A DNA stretch of 64,000 nucleotides from Muraenolepis orangiensis (Eukaryota; Chordata; Actinopteri; Gadiformes; Muraenolepididae). This document shows positions 38,271-48,854 of the stretch, piece after piece. Position 1 is the stretch's first letter. Every line of letters begins with the position of its first letter. A model generated the notes under the pieces. It searched no databases, was not told where the DNA came from, and saw only the letters and a program-made list of their open reading frames with translations. Both the position numbers and the translations under genes were made by a program. Where the stretch lies: the NCBI GenBank assembly GCA_027704905.1, contig CM051015.1, positions 17,262,551-17,326,550 of the forward strand, in the 5' to 3' direction.

Positions 38271-40103
38271 CCTCATCTTCTCCATCTTGCCCAGTTCTCA
38301 CCTCACTACCTGCTACAGATTCACCCATCCCCCAGGCAGCCACCACAGACACAGCCCCCCCCCCACCCATCATCACTGCAGATCAAGTCAGAGGAGAGCT
38401 GAGGAGGCTTCGCCCCGGCAAGGCAGCCGGGCCGGACAAGGTGTGCCCGAGAATGCTCAAAGCCTGTGCTGTCCAGCTGGGGGAACCCCTCCAACACATC
38501 TTTAACTTGAGCTTGCACGTGGGAAGGGTCCCTCTATTATGGAAGACATCATGCCTCATCCCAGTTCCCAAGAAGGCACACCCCAGTGAGCTTAATGACT
38601 TCAGACCAGTTGCCCTAACATCACACATCTCAAAGACTCTAGAGCGCCTGCTGCTGAAGATTCTGAGACCCCAGGTCTGCCACGCACTGGATCCCCTGCA
38701 GTTTGCTTACCAGGAGAAGGTGGGGGTGGATGATGCTGTCCTCTATCTGTCACACAGGGCTTACTCTCACTTGGACAAAGGGAGCGGTGCTGTGAGGATC
38801 ATGTTTTTGGATTTCTCCAGTGCCTTCAACACCATCCAGCCCCTCCTACTGAGAGACAAGCTGACAGAGATGGGGGTAGACTCACACCTGGTGACCTGGA
38901 TCAAAGACTATCTCACGGGGAGGCCCCAGTATGTCAGGCTGACAGGCTGCTCCTCTGAGACTGTGATCAGCAGCACTGGTGCGCCACAGGGGACTGTGCT
39001 CTCTCCTGTCTTGTTCACCCTGTATACCTCTGATTTTAAGTACAATTCTGAGTCATGCCACATGCAGAAGTTTTCGGATGACACTGCAATTGTGGGGTAT
39101 ATTGGGAATGGACAGGAGGGGGAGTACAGGAGCCTGATAGAGGACTTTGTAGGGTGGTGCGGGTCAAACCACCTACAGCTGAACACCTCCAAGACCAAAG
39201 AGATGGTGGTAGACTTTCGGAGGTCCAGGCCCCACATGCAACCAGTCTCCATCAAGGGAGTTGAGGTGGAGGTGGTCAGCACCTATAAATACCTGGGGCT
39301 GCAGCTGGACAATAAACTGGACTGGTCAGCTAACACCGACACACTGTACAAGAAGGGGCAGAGTCGACTTTATTTCCTTAGGAGGCTGGGGTCCTTCAAC
39401 ATCTGCAGGAAACTGCTACTGATGTTTTACCAGTCTGTTGTTGCCAGTGTCCTCTTCTATGCTGTGGTGTGCTGGGGAGGCAGCATTAAGAAGAGGGACG
39501 CCACGCGGCTGGACAGGCTGGTGAGGAGAGCTGGCTCTGTGGTTGGCACAGAGCTGGATCACCTTATGGCAGTAGCAGAGAAAAGGACCCTTCGCAAACT
39601 GATGTCCATCATGGACAACGCACGTCATCCCCTACACAGCACGGTCATGAAGCAGAGGAGTGTGTTCAGTGGTAGACTACTATCGCAACAGTGCTCCACA
39701 GAGAGACTGAGGAAGTCGTTTGTTCCCCGGGCCATACGACTATTCAACTCTTCCCAGAGTGGACGGGGGGGAGACTGACTGACTGACTTTGGGCATGAGG
39801 CCTCCTGTTTTTGTTTACGCACACCTGTTCTGTGACCCCAAAACTACCTTTACTTGCACTTATTGTATTCTGTATTTTATTGGTATTTATTACAACAGAT
39901 ATTAGTATAGTTTTTGTTTTGATGCAGTGTATTTTCCACTTCTTGTTTGTTGTAATTTATTGTAATTTTATAGTTCTGGTTGTGTTTTAGATAGGTCCCT
40001 TCGTTTTTAAAGTTTTTATAACTGAATAAGTGTTTGTTTGCTATTGTATGAGCTGCTGGAAGACTGAATTTCCCTCGGGATCAATAAAGTATCTATCTAT
40101 CTA
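38271..40103 (+). mobile_element. 5'-truncated L2/CR1-group LINE with open RT
   Basis: A single open frame through 39778 codes a LINE reverse transcriptase: RRLRPGKAAGPDKV, LNDFRPVALTS, MFLDFSSAFNTIQP, GAPQGTVLSPVLF, catalytic FSDD (SDDTAIVGY) and the thumb region to WGGSIKKRD. The endonuclease is missing. The tail is CCCTCGGGATCAATAAAGTA followed by ATCT repeats, typical of fish L2-like elements. Comparison with the empty site at about 46484-46500 (CTGGAATCCATGGCC) gives the limits 38271-40103 with no clear target duplication. Confidence 0.88.
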
Positions 40104-40135
40104 TGGCCTTTAACGACTTTGACTCATTAAGCTAA

Positions 40136-40544
40136 TGTCACAAACGGGTCAATTGTGACAAATAGGGAGTCCACACGTGATAACAATTGAACAATATCAT
40201 TTATTCAATTTTTGTTTACAAAAAGAACGATCGACAAACAATGAATATGGATGTATCAGAATCAGTGGTGAATGCGGTGTGTGGATGAGTGAGAAAGTGT
40301 TGTGTGGTGCGGGTGGTGTAAGTATTAGTATTATATATCCAAGGATCAAAAGTGGGTGCTGGATAACCTGTTCCTGGGAGTGGAGAAGCAGACAGAGGGG
40401 ATTAGATAAGGGAACCTAAATAGTCCATGTGCAGACAGCTCTCACTGCCCAGGTGCGACCAATTGGGCTAACGACCCACCCACTCCACCATGCTCTCTGA
40501 GTCAGCAGACTCACCCACTAGCAGGCAGAGTGGGGGTCGTCACA
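40136..40544. mobile_element. solo LTR with 4-bp target duplication
   Basis: 409 bp starting TGTCACAAACGGG and ending GGTCGTCACA (TG...CA), flanked by CTAA at 40132-40135 and 40545-40548. The paralogous site at about 46522-46525 has a single CTAA and no insertion. No internal region remains, so it is a product of LTR-LTR recombination. A similar layout (AGTCCACAC early, GGTCxTCACA late) occurs at 58052-58524. Confidence 0.8.
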
Positions 40545-41044
40545 CTAACCTAAAACTGAAACTACGATGTGTTAAGGGCTAGGTTATAAACAGTCATGTC
40601 ACATGAATTTGCATATTTCAATTGTTGATCAGTTTGTTAATAGGAAAAATACAAAAGCATGTGTGTCTGTGTGCATGTGTGTGTGCGTACGCGTGTGTGT
40701 GTAATTGACAGATTCAAACAAGCGTGCAGCATCTACAGAAGATGTGAACTGACCTTCTGACCTCGGCTTGTGTGTGGATTTGTTATAGCCTTGTTTATCT
40801 TTTATTTGTTTACGGATTTTTGGAGTTGTTTGTATGTCTTGCGAGATTAAATTTTTTTACTGAACAATAAAACATTAATAATAATAACATAATAAAAACG
40901 GTCAAAGTCTGCCCCCGTCTGGATGCTTTTTGTAACAGCAACTAACAAACAGCCTAGTGTGTGTGTGGGTGTGTCTGTATACGACGTCATCACGTGTGCA
41001 GTGTAAAGTAAGTGAGAGACTGGTGTACAGCGTTTCCACGTGAA

Positions 41045-41098
41045 GATGGCGGCGTTACAAGAACCAGAAATCCAATTCGCTCAAAGATTGGCTTCCAA
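41045..41098 (+). pseudogene. fragment resembling exon 1 of rrp1
   Basis: ATG starts MAALQEPEIQFAQRLASN, which matches the conserved start of the ribosomal RNA processing protein RRP1/RRP1B (PEIQxAQRLAxN). A TGACGTG/GCGTTTCC-type promoter-like context (ACGACGTCATCACGTG at 40982) precedes it. After ASN the frame reads MCPHVYVK and a stop, without the expected EKxxR continuation. It is either a truncated exon or an exon whose partner exons are elsewhere. The matching part of unit 2 falls in the N gap. Confidence 0.4.
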
Positions 41099-41488
41099 CA
41101 TGTGTCCACATGTGTACGTAAAATAACATGTGTGTAAATAGTGAACGACGTGTGTAAACTAGTACCAAACCCTGGCTGAACATGTCTTTTTGATTATGTG
41201 TGCGGACAAAAACGTTAGGTTAGAAAACCGCTGGTGATCTAATACTATCTAAATGAGACGTGTCCGGCACACCACGACAGCAACTACAGAAACACCTTTG
41301 GAACTCAGATCTACTTGTGGTCGAGGCAGCAGGTAATGACTCCATGGGGTTCATATGGAGAGGAAGATAACAATGTAAAATGTTACTAAATCATACAGTC
41401 TGAAATAGTCTGACCATTTCCCAATAATTAAAGTGGCGTTGGCTAAAGCAGGCTTAGCCTTCACATCTTAAGGCATACGGATGGAGAA

Positions 41489-43640
41489 CTAATACACTCC
41501 TATTGGAAAAGGCACCTCTTCGTATTTGATTTGCATGTAGGGCGACTTCATGGGCAGATGCCAATATTCAGAATTGTAATACAGGTAGAAGTTCTTGTGC
41601 AACACCACCTTCTCAAACACTTCCACTAAGCTAATGGCAAACTCCACATAGGACTGGTGAGGCCTGAAGGTGTAGTAGAATTCCCGGATGTCGGCTGCCA
41701 GGTTTTTCATATCGGGCCGTCCGAATATGGTGCTGTCGTTGCCCAGGTAGGTGGGTTCTCCGCTGTACAGGTACACCTTGGTGTAGTTGGTCTGGAACCG
41801 GCTGGACAGCTTGGCCCCAAGCTCGGCCAGCTTCCCGTAGGTGCGGTGGGTGAACTGGGAGCAGTCAAAGGACTCAAACCACACCGTGGCGTTGGGCCCG
41901 GGTTCGGACCGCACCGTCCACGTCTCGTAGTAGACACCCGTCTGGTTGTCCTGCTGCACCCACCGGGCCATGTCGTTAAACATGTCACCTGGGAGAGGAA
42001 AGTAGATGTACAGCTCCGCTTAGTTTTTCCACCAATTTTCCCGAAACATTATTATTATTATATATACTTAACACAGTCAAACAGTCTCTTTTGACTCGTT
42101 GAAATTCAACACCTTTTTCAACAGGTGTTTTGACTGGTCAGGTGACTAGTGTTATAAACAGGGTTGTTTTAAGGTTAGTGACAGAGTTCTAGAGAGTTAG
42201 GGGAATAGATTGCTGGAATAAAGTTAGCAGTAAACCAGAGTTCAACTGGGACCTGTTGCTCTGCAGTCAACTGGCTCTACCGCTTAGCTATACCCCTTGG
42301 TATTCACTGGAGTGACTGTTAGCATGTCCAGACTGCATGTTGTTCTCTTGAAGCAAAGGAGTAAGTATCACAACGTCAACTTAGCTAGCGCGCTCTCTCT
42401 CTCTCTCTCTTTGTTTAGTTTGTTGTTATTTAGCTTTAGGTATTAGTATATTTGTGTGTGCATTTATTCCCCCTGTGTCAACTGTTGCACCTTAATTTCC
42501 CTCGGGATAAATAAAGTTATCTGAATCTGAATAAAAATGTTAAATCATTGTAAAGAATGTTCAGTTCAGTTCATGTTTTATTGTCCCACAAGGGAAACTC
42601 CCTTTGCAGCAGGGCATGATAAACATTGCAAAGAAATTAAGTCTGTACATTTTTTATGAGACCAGAGTTGAACTTGACTGCTGAGAGCCAACCCTCGTAC
42701 GAAGAGACCCCGCAAGATGGACTGGTAGAACCATACCGCCTTTAGTATTCACCTTTAGGGTTGAGGTTGGGAATAGGGTTGGGGATAGAGTTAGGGTTGG
42801 GGATAGAGTTAAGGTTGGGGATAGGGTTGGGGTTATTGTTATGGCTAGGGATAGACCCCATTAGGGTTAGTGTATCATTTTATTTTTGGTTATGGGGTGT
42901 GGTTTTAGGGTTTTCCATTAGGGTTCGCTTTTAGGGTTTGATTACATTGATTGCATATGCAAAACAATGTGATAAGAATCACAAGGCCAAATTCCCTGTC
43001 ATCTGTACTCGAGCGAATATGTGTGAAGCCTTTTTCTCACCAGTGATCACTCCCACTTTCTCCAAGGTGCCGTTCTGTGACCAGTGCTCGTCGTCTATCC
43101 CCTGGAAGAAGCAGGCTGCCCCCTGGTTGCACCAGAAAGGAGCGCTGACTTCCGCTCTCAGGTGAGGGAAGGTGCAGTTGCCCAGCTGGAAGAGCTCGTA
43201 CCACTCCATGGTGTAGTTCCTCTGCGTCTCACCACTGCTGAATCCAATGGCATCGTGCATTATGTGCTGTATGAAGAAAAAGAAAATCACAGACATAACC
43301 GTTAGTATGGTGTGTGTGTGTGTCATGATTCCACAACGTAAAAGCACCAATTACTGTACTTCCTTTCCTTCTTTCTACTTACAAGTTTACTCAGGGCATC
43401 TCCGTACTTAAACTCCCAAACGGGTGCTTGCAGTCGATATACTGAAATGCTATCAGTGTCCCTCATGTAGGGTATGCGCCCGTCACGCTCACCAGTCAGG
43501 CAAAATGGGTACCGGGCTTGGCAGTACGAGTCCACATCGGGTCGTTCGTCAACCCGCCTGTTGTCAAATACAATGAAAAGCATAAGAAACATCCACTCGA
43601 GGGAACCTCTGTGGAGTGCATACCTCCGCCACACCCACAC
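41489..43640 (-). CDS. cln5: CLN5, lysosomal BMP synthase/thioesterase, copy 1
   Basis: CLN5 is a soluble lysosomal glycoprotein mutated in Batten disease (neuronal ceroid lipofuscinosis 5). Published work assigns it bis(monoacylglycero)phosphate synthase and cysteine thioesterase activity. Exons on the minus strand are 43640-43383, 43266-43041 and 41988-41489. Phases match (0, then 1), giving 327 residues. An N-terminal hydrophobic segment (MFLMLFIVF, residues 17-25) can act as a signal peptide. The core is strongly conserved: SYCQARYPFC, RLQAPVWEFKYGD, MHDAIGF (candidate catalytic His), PFWCNQGAACFFQGIDD, FDCSQF (candidate catalytic Cys), LYSGEPTYLGN, several N-x-S/T glycosylation sites and YYNSEYWHLPMK. 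Human precursors are longer only at the N-terminus. It is the first of a tandem pair. Confidence 0.95.
42390..43030. repeat. cln5 intron 2 repeats (copy 1)
   Basis: A short CT run lies at 42392-42410. A GATAAATAAAGT LINE-like tail lies near 42506-42517. At about 42760-42935 a degenerate GGGTT/AGGGTT array (GTTGGGGATAGGGTT units) resembles but is not telomere repeat. The rest of the intron shows nothing recognisable. Confidence 0.6.
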
Positions 43641-43682
43641 ATCCCCTTTGCCCTATCTCCCAATGCTAAAGAATCCTTCAAC

Positions 43683-43767
43683 CAGTGGCGGCTGGCCCAT
43701 AGGGGGCGCTGGGGCGCCGCCCCCCCCCCCCCCCCCCCAAACCACACAAAAAAAACAATAAAAAAAC

Positions 43768-43815
<48 letters not shown>

Positions 43816-45048
43816 TGTCAATATGTGTGTGGAATGCACCCAGAAATATGTGTAAAATATGATTTTAAAATAATTTGCGCAACATAATATGCTTTTCCTA
43901 GTACACATATGCCTAGTACACTGCAGCCTTAAGGGAGCATTTGTATGACGATGCTGCTGGGGCGCTTTTCAATGCGCCCCACGAAGGCGGGTCTCTGTAG
44001 CAGTTTAGCCAATTGCTGATTCAAGATATAATAATAATAATAATAATAATACATTTTATTTGTTGGGCGCCTTTCAAGACACCCAAGGACACCTTACAGA
44101 GCATATATGCTACAGTAAAATTAAAATTATAAAAATATAAAAAAAGGAAAAACAGTGGACTTCACAAAGTGTCTGCAGGGTTTAAAACAAGACAAACAAG
44201 AGGAAGTAAAATGAAGAAAGGAAGAAAGATGGTACCGTTCATAAGGGATATGCCAGTTTAAACAGATGGGTTTTTAGTTGGGTTTTGTAGGTTGTTATAG
44301 AATCAGACTGTGGGATGTGTAGTGGCAGGGAGTTCCAGAATCTGGGAGCCGAGCAACTGAAAGCTCGAGCACCCATGGTGCTGAGGCGTGAGCGGGGGAC
44401 GGTGAGAAGTCCAACGGAGGAAGAGCGGAGGGTGCGGGAGGGGGTGTACTCCTGAAGGAGGTCAGTGATGTAGATGGGGGTTAGATTGTGGAGAGCTTTG
44501 TACGTGAGTAAGAGGTTTTTATAGTCAATCCGGTAGCGCACAGGAAGCCAGTGTAGTTGAATGAGAACGGGGGTGATGTGGTCAGATGAGTTAGTGCGGG
44601 TGATGATCCGGGCAGCAGAGTTCTGAATTATTTGCAGTCTGTTGAGGAGTTTGATGGGAAGGCCAGTCAGAAGTGCATTGCAGTAATCAATCCGGGACGT
44701 GACAAATGAGTGGACCAGGATTTCAGTGCTGGATTGGGACAGAGATGAGCCGTCTCTAGAGATGTTCCGAAGATGGAAGAAGGCAGTGCGAGTGATGTTT
44801 TTAATGTGTGGTACAAATGAGAGGCAGCCGTCCAGAATGACACCGAGGCTTTTTACTTGGGAAGAGAATGGTATGGGGAAGCCGTCGATGATGATGTTTA
44901 ATATATATAAACGAGTGACATAAAATGTAGCCAATCAGCGTCCTCAAAACGTCTTCCCGTGGGGCGCTTTTCAAAGCGATCGTGAAGTGGGGGGGGGGGG
45001 GGGGGGGGGAGGCGGTATAGCTGGTGAAAAATGCACCAGCCGCCAACT
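43683..45048. mobile_element. hAT-like composite with a nested LINE fragment (copy 1)
   Basis: The ends are near-inverse: CAGTGGCGGCTGG at the left and CCAGCCGCCAACT at the right. C- and G-runs and a (TA)n tract (43771-43812) lie inside. No clear 8-bp target duplication was found, so the family is tentative. Within it, minus-strand 44934-44239 codes the C-terminal part of an L2/CR1-group LINE protein (SLGVILDGCLSFVPHI, NSAARIITRTNSSDHITPVL, LHWLPVRYRID), with a TTATTA-type 3' tail at about 44028-44050. Confidence 0.6.
44239..44934 (-). pseudogene. LINE ORF2 C-terminal fragment (copy 1)
   Basis: An open frame of 231 residues holds the post-RT region common in fish L2-like LINEs (HSFVTSRIDYCNALLTGLPI, TYKALHNLTPIYITDLL, MGARAFSCSAPRFWNSLP). 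It lacks endonuclease and RT catalytic motifs, so it is a 5'-truncated insertion. Confidence 0.8.
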
Positions 45049-46108
45049 ATGTCCTGGACCTCTGCGCCAAAATCGAATCAACTGTTGATCAACTGGCCCA
45101 TACGTAATCTAATCAACTAATCAGTCTTGTCCAATTCCGTACATAATAACTTTTTTAAGTTATCTTGCCGACAGACAGACAGACAGACAGGTAAAACATA
45201 ACCTCCTCCCTTACCTCCTTGGATGGCGGAGCTAAAAACTAAAAAAAGCTACAGTAAACATAAGAATCTTGACTCTACTATATACTAAATGCCATTGGGA
45301 TGGATTCAACAAGCGCACGGCACACTTTAAAAACAATGATGTACCAGAAGTTGGTACCAGGTTTCTATGCAGGTCACATGATTGTTGCTGCGGATGATAA
45401 CTATGCACGTAGAGTACGAGTTAGAGGGGACTCTACGACCCCGGCATAACAACGAGCATGTCAGAAGGACTAGAGTACACAGGACTGACTGAGTCACATT
45501 GATTGATTGAGAAGATCAGGGTTCAGGTTGATCCGGTTCTATGTTTGGCCATCATACCTGTACGGGACGGGCCACTCCTGTGGACCCGTGGAGAGATGTG
45601 TGCCGTATGCGCTCACACAGAGCCACGAACACAGGCCCAGGGTTAGCACACACACGAGAGTCGCTACGGGTCTCATATCAGCTCACTCACTCTCTCTCAG
45701 GCACACAGGACCCCAATGCCCTCAGGAAAGAAAATAGACGGGAAGATACTTTTCAAAGCCACTTCCCTGTCAGTGACGTCAGGTCACGTGGTCTTGTTTA
45801 TAAGTGTAGTCATGCGGTTGGTGGTTAAAAACAACAGTATGTATACAACTCGTCGTTATATAGCATAGAACAACCAACCTGTACGACGTTTTTTTTTACA
45901 TTTTTCTTTACATTGGATCCATTTGGACATATTCATATAAATAAACATCTACATTTATAAATATATGTATATATGTTTAGGGATTTATTTAAAGTGTATT
46001 TGGGATTTGTGTTTTTTTTTATGTAGGGAGCATGATGGTGATCATAGACTTATAGCGAATTATACATCCACACCAGATTTTATATTTTTATTTGAATCAA
46101 CCTTGCAG
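45049..46108. other. cln5 upstream spacer, unit 1
   Basis: No supportable gene. It holds a CAGA tetranucleotide run (about 45170-45190). Short ORFs repeat in unit 2 but have no recognisable family. It ends in the duplication junction at 46090-46112. Confidence 0.5.
45774..45790. promoter_or_regulatory. CRE plus CLEAR-like E-box (unit 1)
   Basis: TGACGTCA (45774-45781) is followed at 45783-45790 by GTCACGTG, eight bases of the CLEAR motif GTCACGTGAC used by TFEB/TFE3 at lysosomal genes. It lies 2.1 kb upstream of the cln5 ATG. The pair is preserved at 52391-52407 in unit 2. A role in cln5 expression is inference. Confidence 0.35.
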
Positions 46109-46676
46109 CAACCTTCCTCCTCCTCCTCGGCCCAAGTGGGTCCAGCCTCTGGGTCCACCGGGCCCACACCAGGTGAACCCTAGCCCCCCCCCACACACAC
46201 ACCTACGAAGACATACCTGCAAGGTATGGCAGGTCTTACCCCCCCCCCCCCCCTTGGCACAATTAGAATCATACATTTTTATGACAACCCTGTAGCCTTT
46301 CAACCTCAGATGGGCGAGACAGAACTCTTAAGTACGCGGTGGAAACAGGAAACCCTGAAGAGGTTCTGAAGAGAGTCAGGTGACCCCAGTTGGTTGCCCT
46401 GGTGCACGCCTCCTGCACCCAGAGAGTTACGAAGCAGACACACTGTTCCTATAGCATCACACACCATGACCCAGGACACTGCCTGGAATCCATGGCCTTT
46501 AACGACTTTGACTCATTAAGCTAACCTAAAACTGAAACTACGATGTGTTAAGGGCTAGGTTATAAACACAGTCATGTCACATGAATTTGCATATTTCAAT
46601 TGTTGATCAGTTTGTTAAAAATAATAGGAAAAATACAAAAGCATAAAAATAACATACTGTGTGTGTGCGTGAGATG
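46109..46676. repeat. unit 2 start: copy of the rsph1 3' block, without LINE and LTR
   Basis: The 64-bp exon block recurs at 46109-46172 (acceptor CCTTGCAG, donor GTGAAC), then the same spacer as 37934-38270. It passes directly over the LINE site (about 46493) and the LTR site (about 46525) as empty sites. Text after 46530 matches 40549-40690 up to the gap. Confidence 0.85.
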
Positions 46677-47676
46677 NNNNNNNNNNNNNNNNNNNNNNNN
46701 NNNNNNNNNNNNNNNNNNNNNNNNNNNNNNNNNNNNNNNNNNNNNNNNNNNNNNNNNNNNNNNNNNNNNNNNNNNNNNNNNNNNNNNNNNNNNNNNNNNN
46801 NNNNNNNNNNNNNNNNNNNNNNNNNNNNNNNNNNNNNNNNNNNNNNNNNNNNNNNNNNNNNNNNNNNNNNNNNNNNNNNNNNNNNNNNNNNNNNNNNNNN
46901 NNNNNNNNNNNNNNNNNNNNNNNNNNNNNNNNNNNNNNNNNNNNNNNNNNNNNNNNNNNNNNNNNNNNNNNNNNNNNNNNNNNNNNNNNNNNNNNNNNNN
47001 NNNNNNNNNNNNNNNNNNNNNNNNNNNNNNNNNNNNNNNNNNNNNNNNNNNNNNNNNNNNNNNNNNNNNNNNNNNNNNNNNNNNNNNNNNNNNNNNNNNN
47101 NNNNNNNNNNNNNNNNNNNNNNNNNNNNNNNNNNNNNNNNNNNNNNNNNNNNNNNNNNNNNNNNNNNNNNNNNNNNNNNNNNNNNNNNNNNNNNNNNNNN
47201 NNNNNNNNNNNNNNNNNNNNNNNNNNNNNNNNNNNNNNNNNNNNNNNNNNNNNNNNNNNNNNNNNNNNNNNNNNNNNNNNNNNNNNNNNNNNNNNNNNNN
47301 NNNNNNNNNNNNNNNNNNNNNNNNNNNNNNNNNNNNNNNNNNNNNNNNNNNNNNNNNNNNNNNNNNNNNNNNNNNNNNNNNNNNNNNNNNNNNNNNNNNN
47401 NNNNNNNNNNNNNNNNNNNNNNNNNNNNNNNNNNNNNNNNNNNNNNNNNNNNNNNNNNNNNNNNNNNNNNNNNNNNNNNNNNNNNNNNNNNNNNNNNNNN
47501 NNNNNNNNNNNNNNNNNNNNNNNNNNNNNNNNNNNNNNNNNNNNNNNNNNNNNNNNNNNNNNNNNNNNNNNNNNNNNNNNNNNNNNNNNNNNNNNNNNNN
47601 NNNNNNNNNNNNNNNNNNNNNNNNNNNNNNNNNNNNNNNNNNNNNNNNNNNNNNNNNNNNNNNNNNNNNNNNNNNN
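46677..47676. other. assembly gap, exactly 1000 N
   Basis: The round length suggests a placeholder. By comparison with unit 1 (about 40690-41256) the missing sequence may be about 0.57 kb and would include the rrp1-like fragment. Confidence 0.98.
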
Positions 47677-47905
47677 GTGTCCGGCACACCACGACAGCAA
47701 CTACAGAAACACCTTTGAAACTCAGATCTACTTGTGGTCGAGGCAGCAGGTAATGACTCCATGGGGTTCATATGGAGAGGAAGATAACAATGTAAAATGT
47801 TACTAAATCATACAGTCTGAAATAGTCTGACCATTTCCCAATAATTAAAGTGGCGTTGGCTAAAGCAGGCTTAGCCTTCACATCTTAAGGCATACGGATG
47901 GAGAA

Positions 47906-48820
47906 CTAATACACTCCTATTGGAAAAGGCACCTCTTCGTATTTGATTTGCATGTAGGGCGACTTCATGGGCAGATGCCAATATTCAGAATTGTAATACA
48001 GGTAGAAGTTCTTGTGCAACACCACCTTCTCAAACACTTCCACTAAGCTAATGGCTAACTCCACATAGGACTGGTGAGGCCTGAAGGTGTAGTAGAATTC
48101 CCGGATGTCGGCTGCCAGGTTTTTCATATCGGGCCGTCCGAATATGGTGCTGTCGTTGCCCAGGTAGGTGGGTTCTCCGCTGTACAGGTACACCTTGGTG
48201 TAGTTGGTCTGGGACCGGCTGGACAGCTTGGCCCCGAGCTCGGCCAGCTTCCCGTAGGTGCGGTGGGTGAACTGGGAGCAGTCAAAGGACTCAAACCACA
48301 CCGTGGCGTTGGGCCCGGGGTCGGACCGCACCGTCCACGTCTCGTAGTAGACACCCGTCTGGTTGTCCTGCTGCACCCACCGGGCCATGTCGTTAAACAT
48401 GTCACCTGGGAGAGGAATGTAGATGTACAGCTCCGCTTAGTTTTTCCACCAATTTTCCCGAAACATTATTATTATTATATATACTTAACACAGTCAAACA
48501 GTCTCTTTTGACTCTCGTTGAAATTCAACACCTTTTTCAACAGGTGTTTTGACTGGTCAGGTGACTAGTGTTATAAACAGGGTTGTTTTAAGGTTAGTGA
48601 CAGAGTTCTAGAGAGTTAGGGGAATAGATTGCTGGAATAAAGTTAGCAGTAAACCAGAGTTCAACTGGGACCTGTTGCTCTGCAGTCAACTGGCTCTACC
48701 GCTTAGCTATACCCCTTGGTATTCACTGGAGTGACTGTTAGCATGTCCAGACTGCATGTTGTTCTCTTGAAGCAAAGGAGTAAGTATCACAACGTCAACT
48801 TAGCTAGCGCGCTCTCTCTC

Positions 48821-48854
<34 letters not shown>

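Larger units (their letters stand above)
37870..46108. repeat. tandem duplication, unit 1 (rsph1 3' piece plus cln5)
   Basis: The segment recurs, minus two insertions, as 46109-52716. The order in both units is: 64-bp exon block, CCCC/ACAC-rich tract, spacer, cln5 (-), hAT-like composite with LINE fragment, spacer with CRE and E-box. The unit 1/unit 2 junction at 46090-46112 joins GATD3 5' flank text (TTTATTTGAATCA, as at 52700) to the exon block acceptor. Divergence is visible as scattered substitutions and indels. Confidence 0.85.

Noticed and set aside
41257..41336. Possible exon (reading NTFGTQIYLWSRQQ before a GTAATG donor), repeated at 47677-47748
   Set aside because: One frame looks mildly protein-like, but no acceptor, partner exon or family was recognised.
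42760..42935. True interstitial telomere
   Set aside because: The units vary (GGGATAGGGTT, GGGTTGGGG) and are not TTAGGG tandem repeats.
43683..45048. Confident hAT assignment
   Set aside because: The termini are near-inverse, but no matching 8-bp duplication was found, so only a tentative label is given.
45507..45828. ORFs of 76 and 95 codons repeated at 52124-52445
   Set aside because: Their presence in both units reflects the duplication, not selection; no recognisable domain.
46596..47771. ORFs of 360-390 codons across the gap
   Set aside because: They consist of N bases and have no evidential value.
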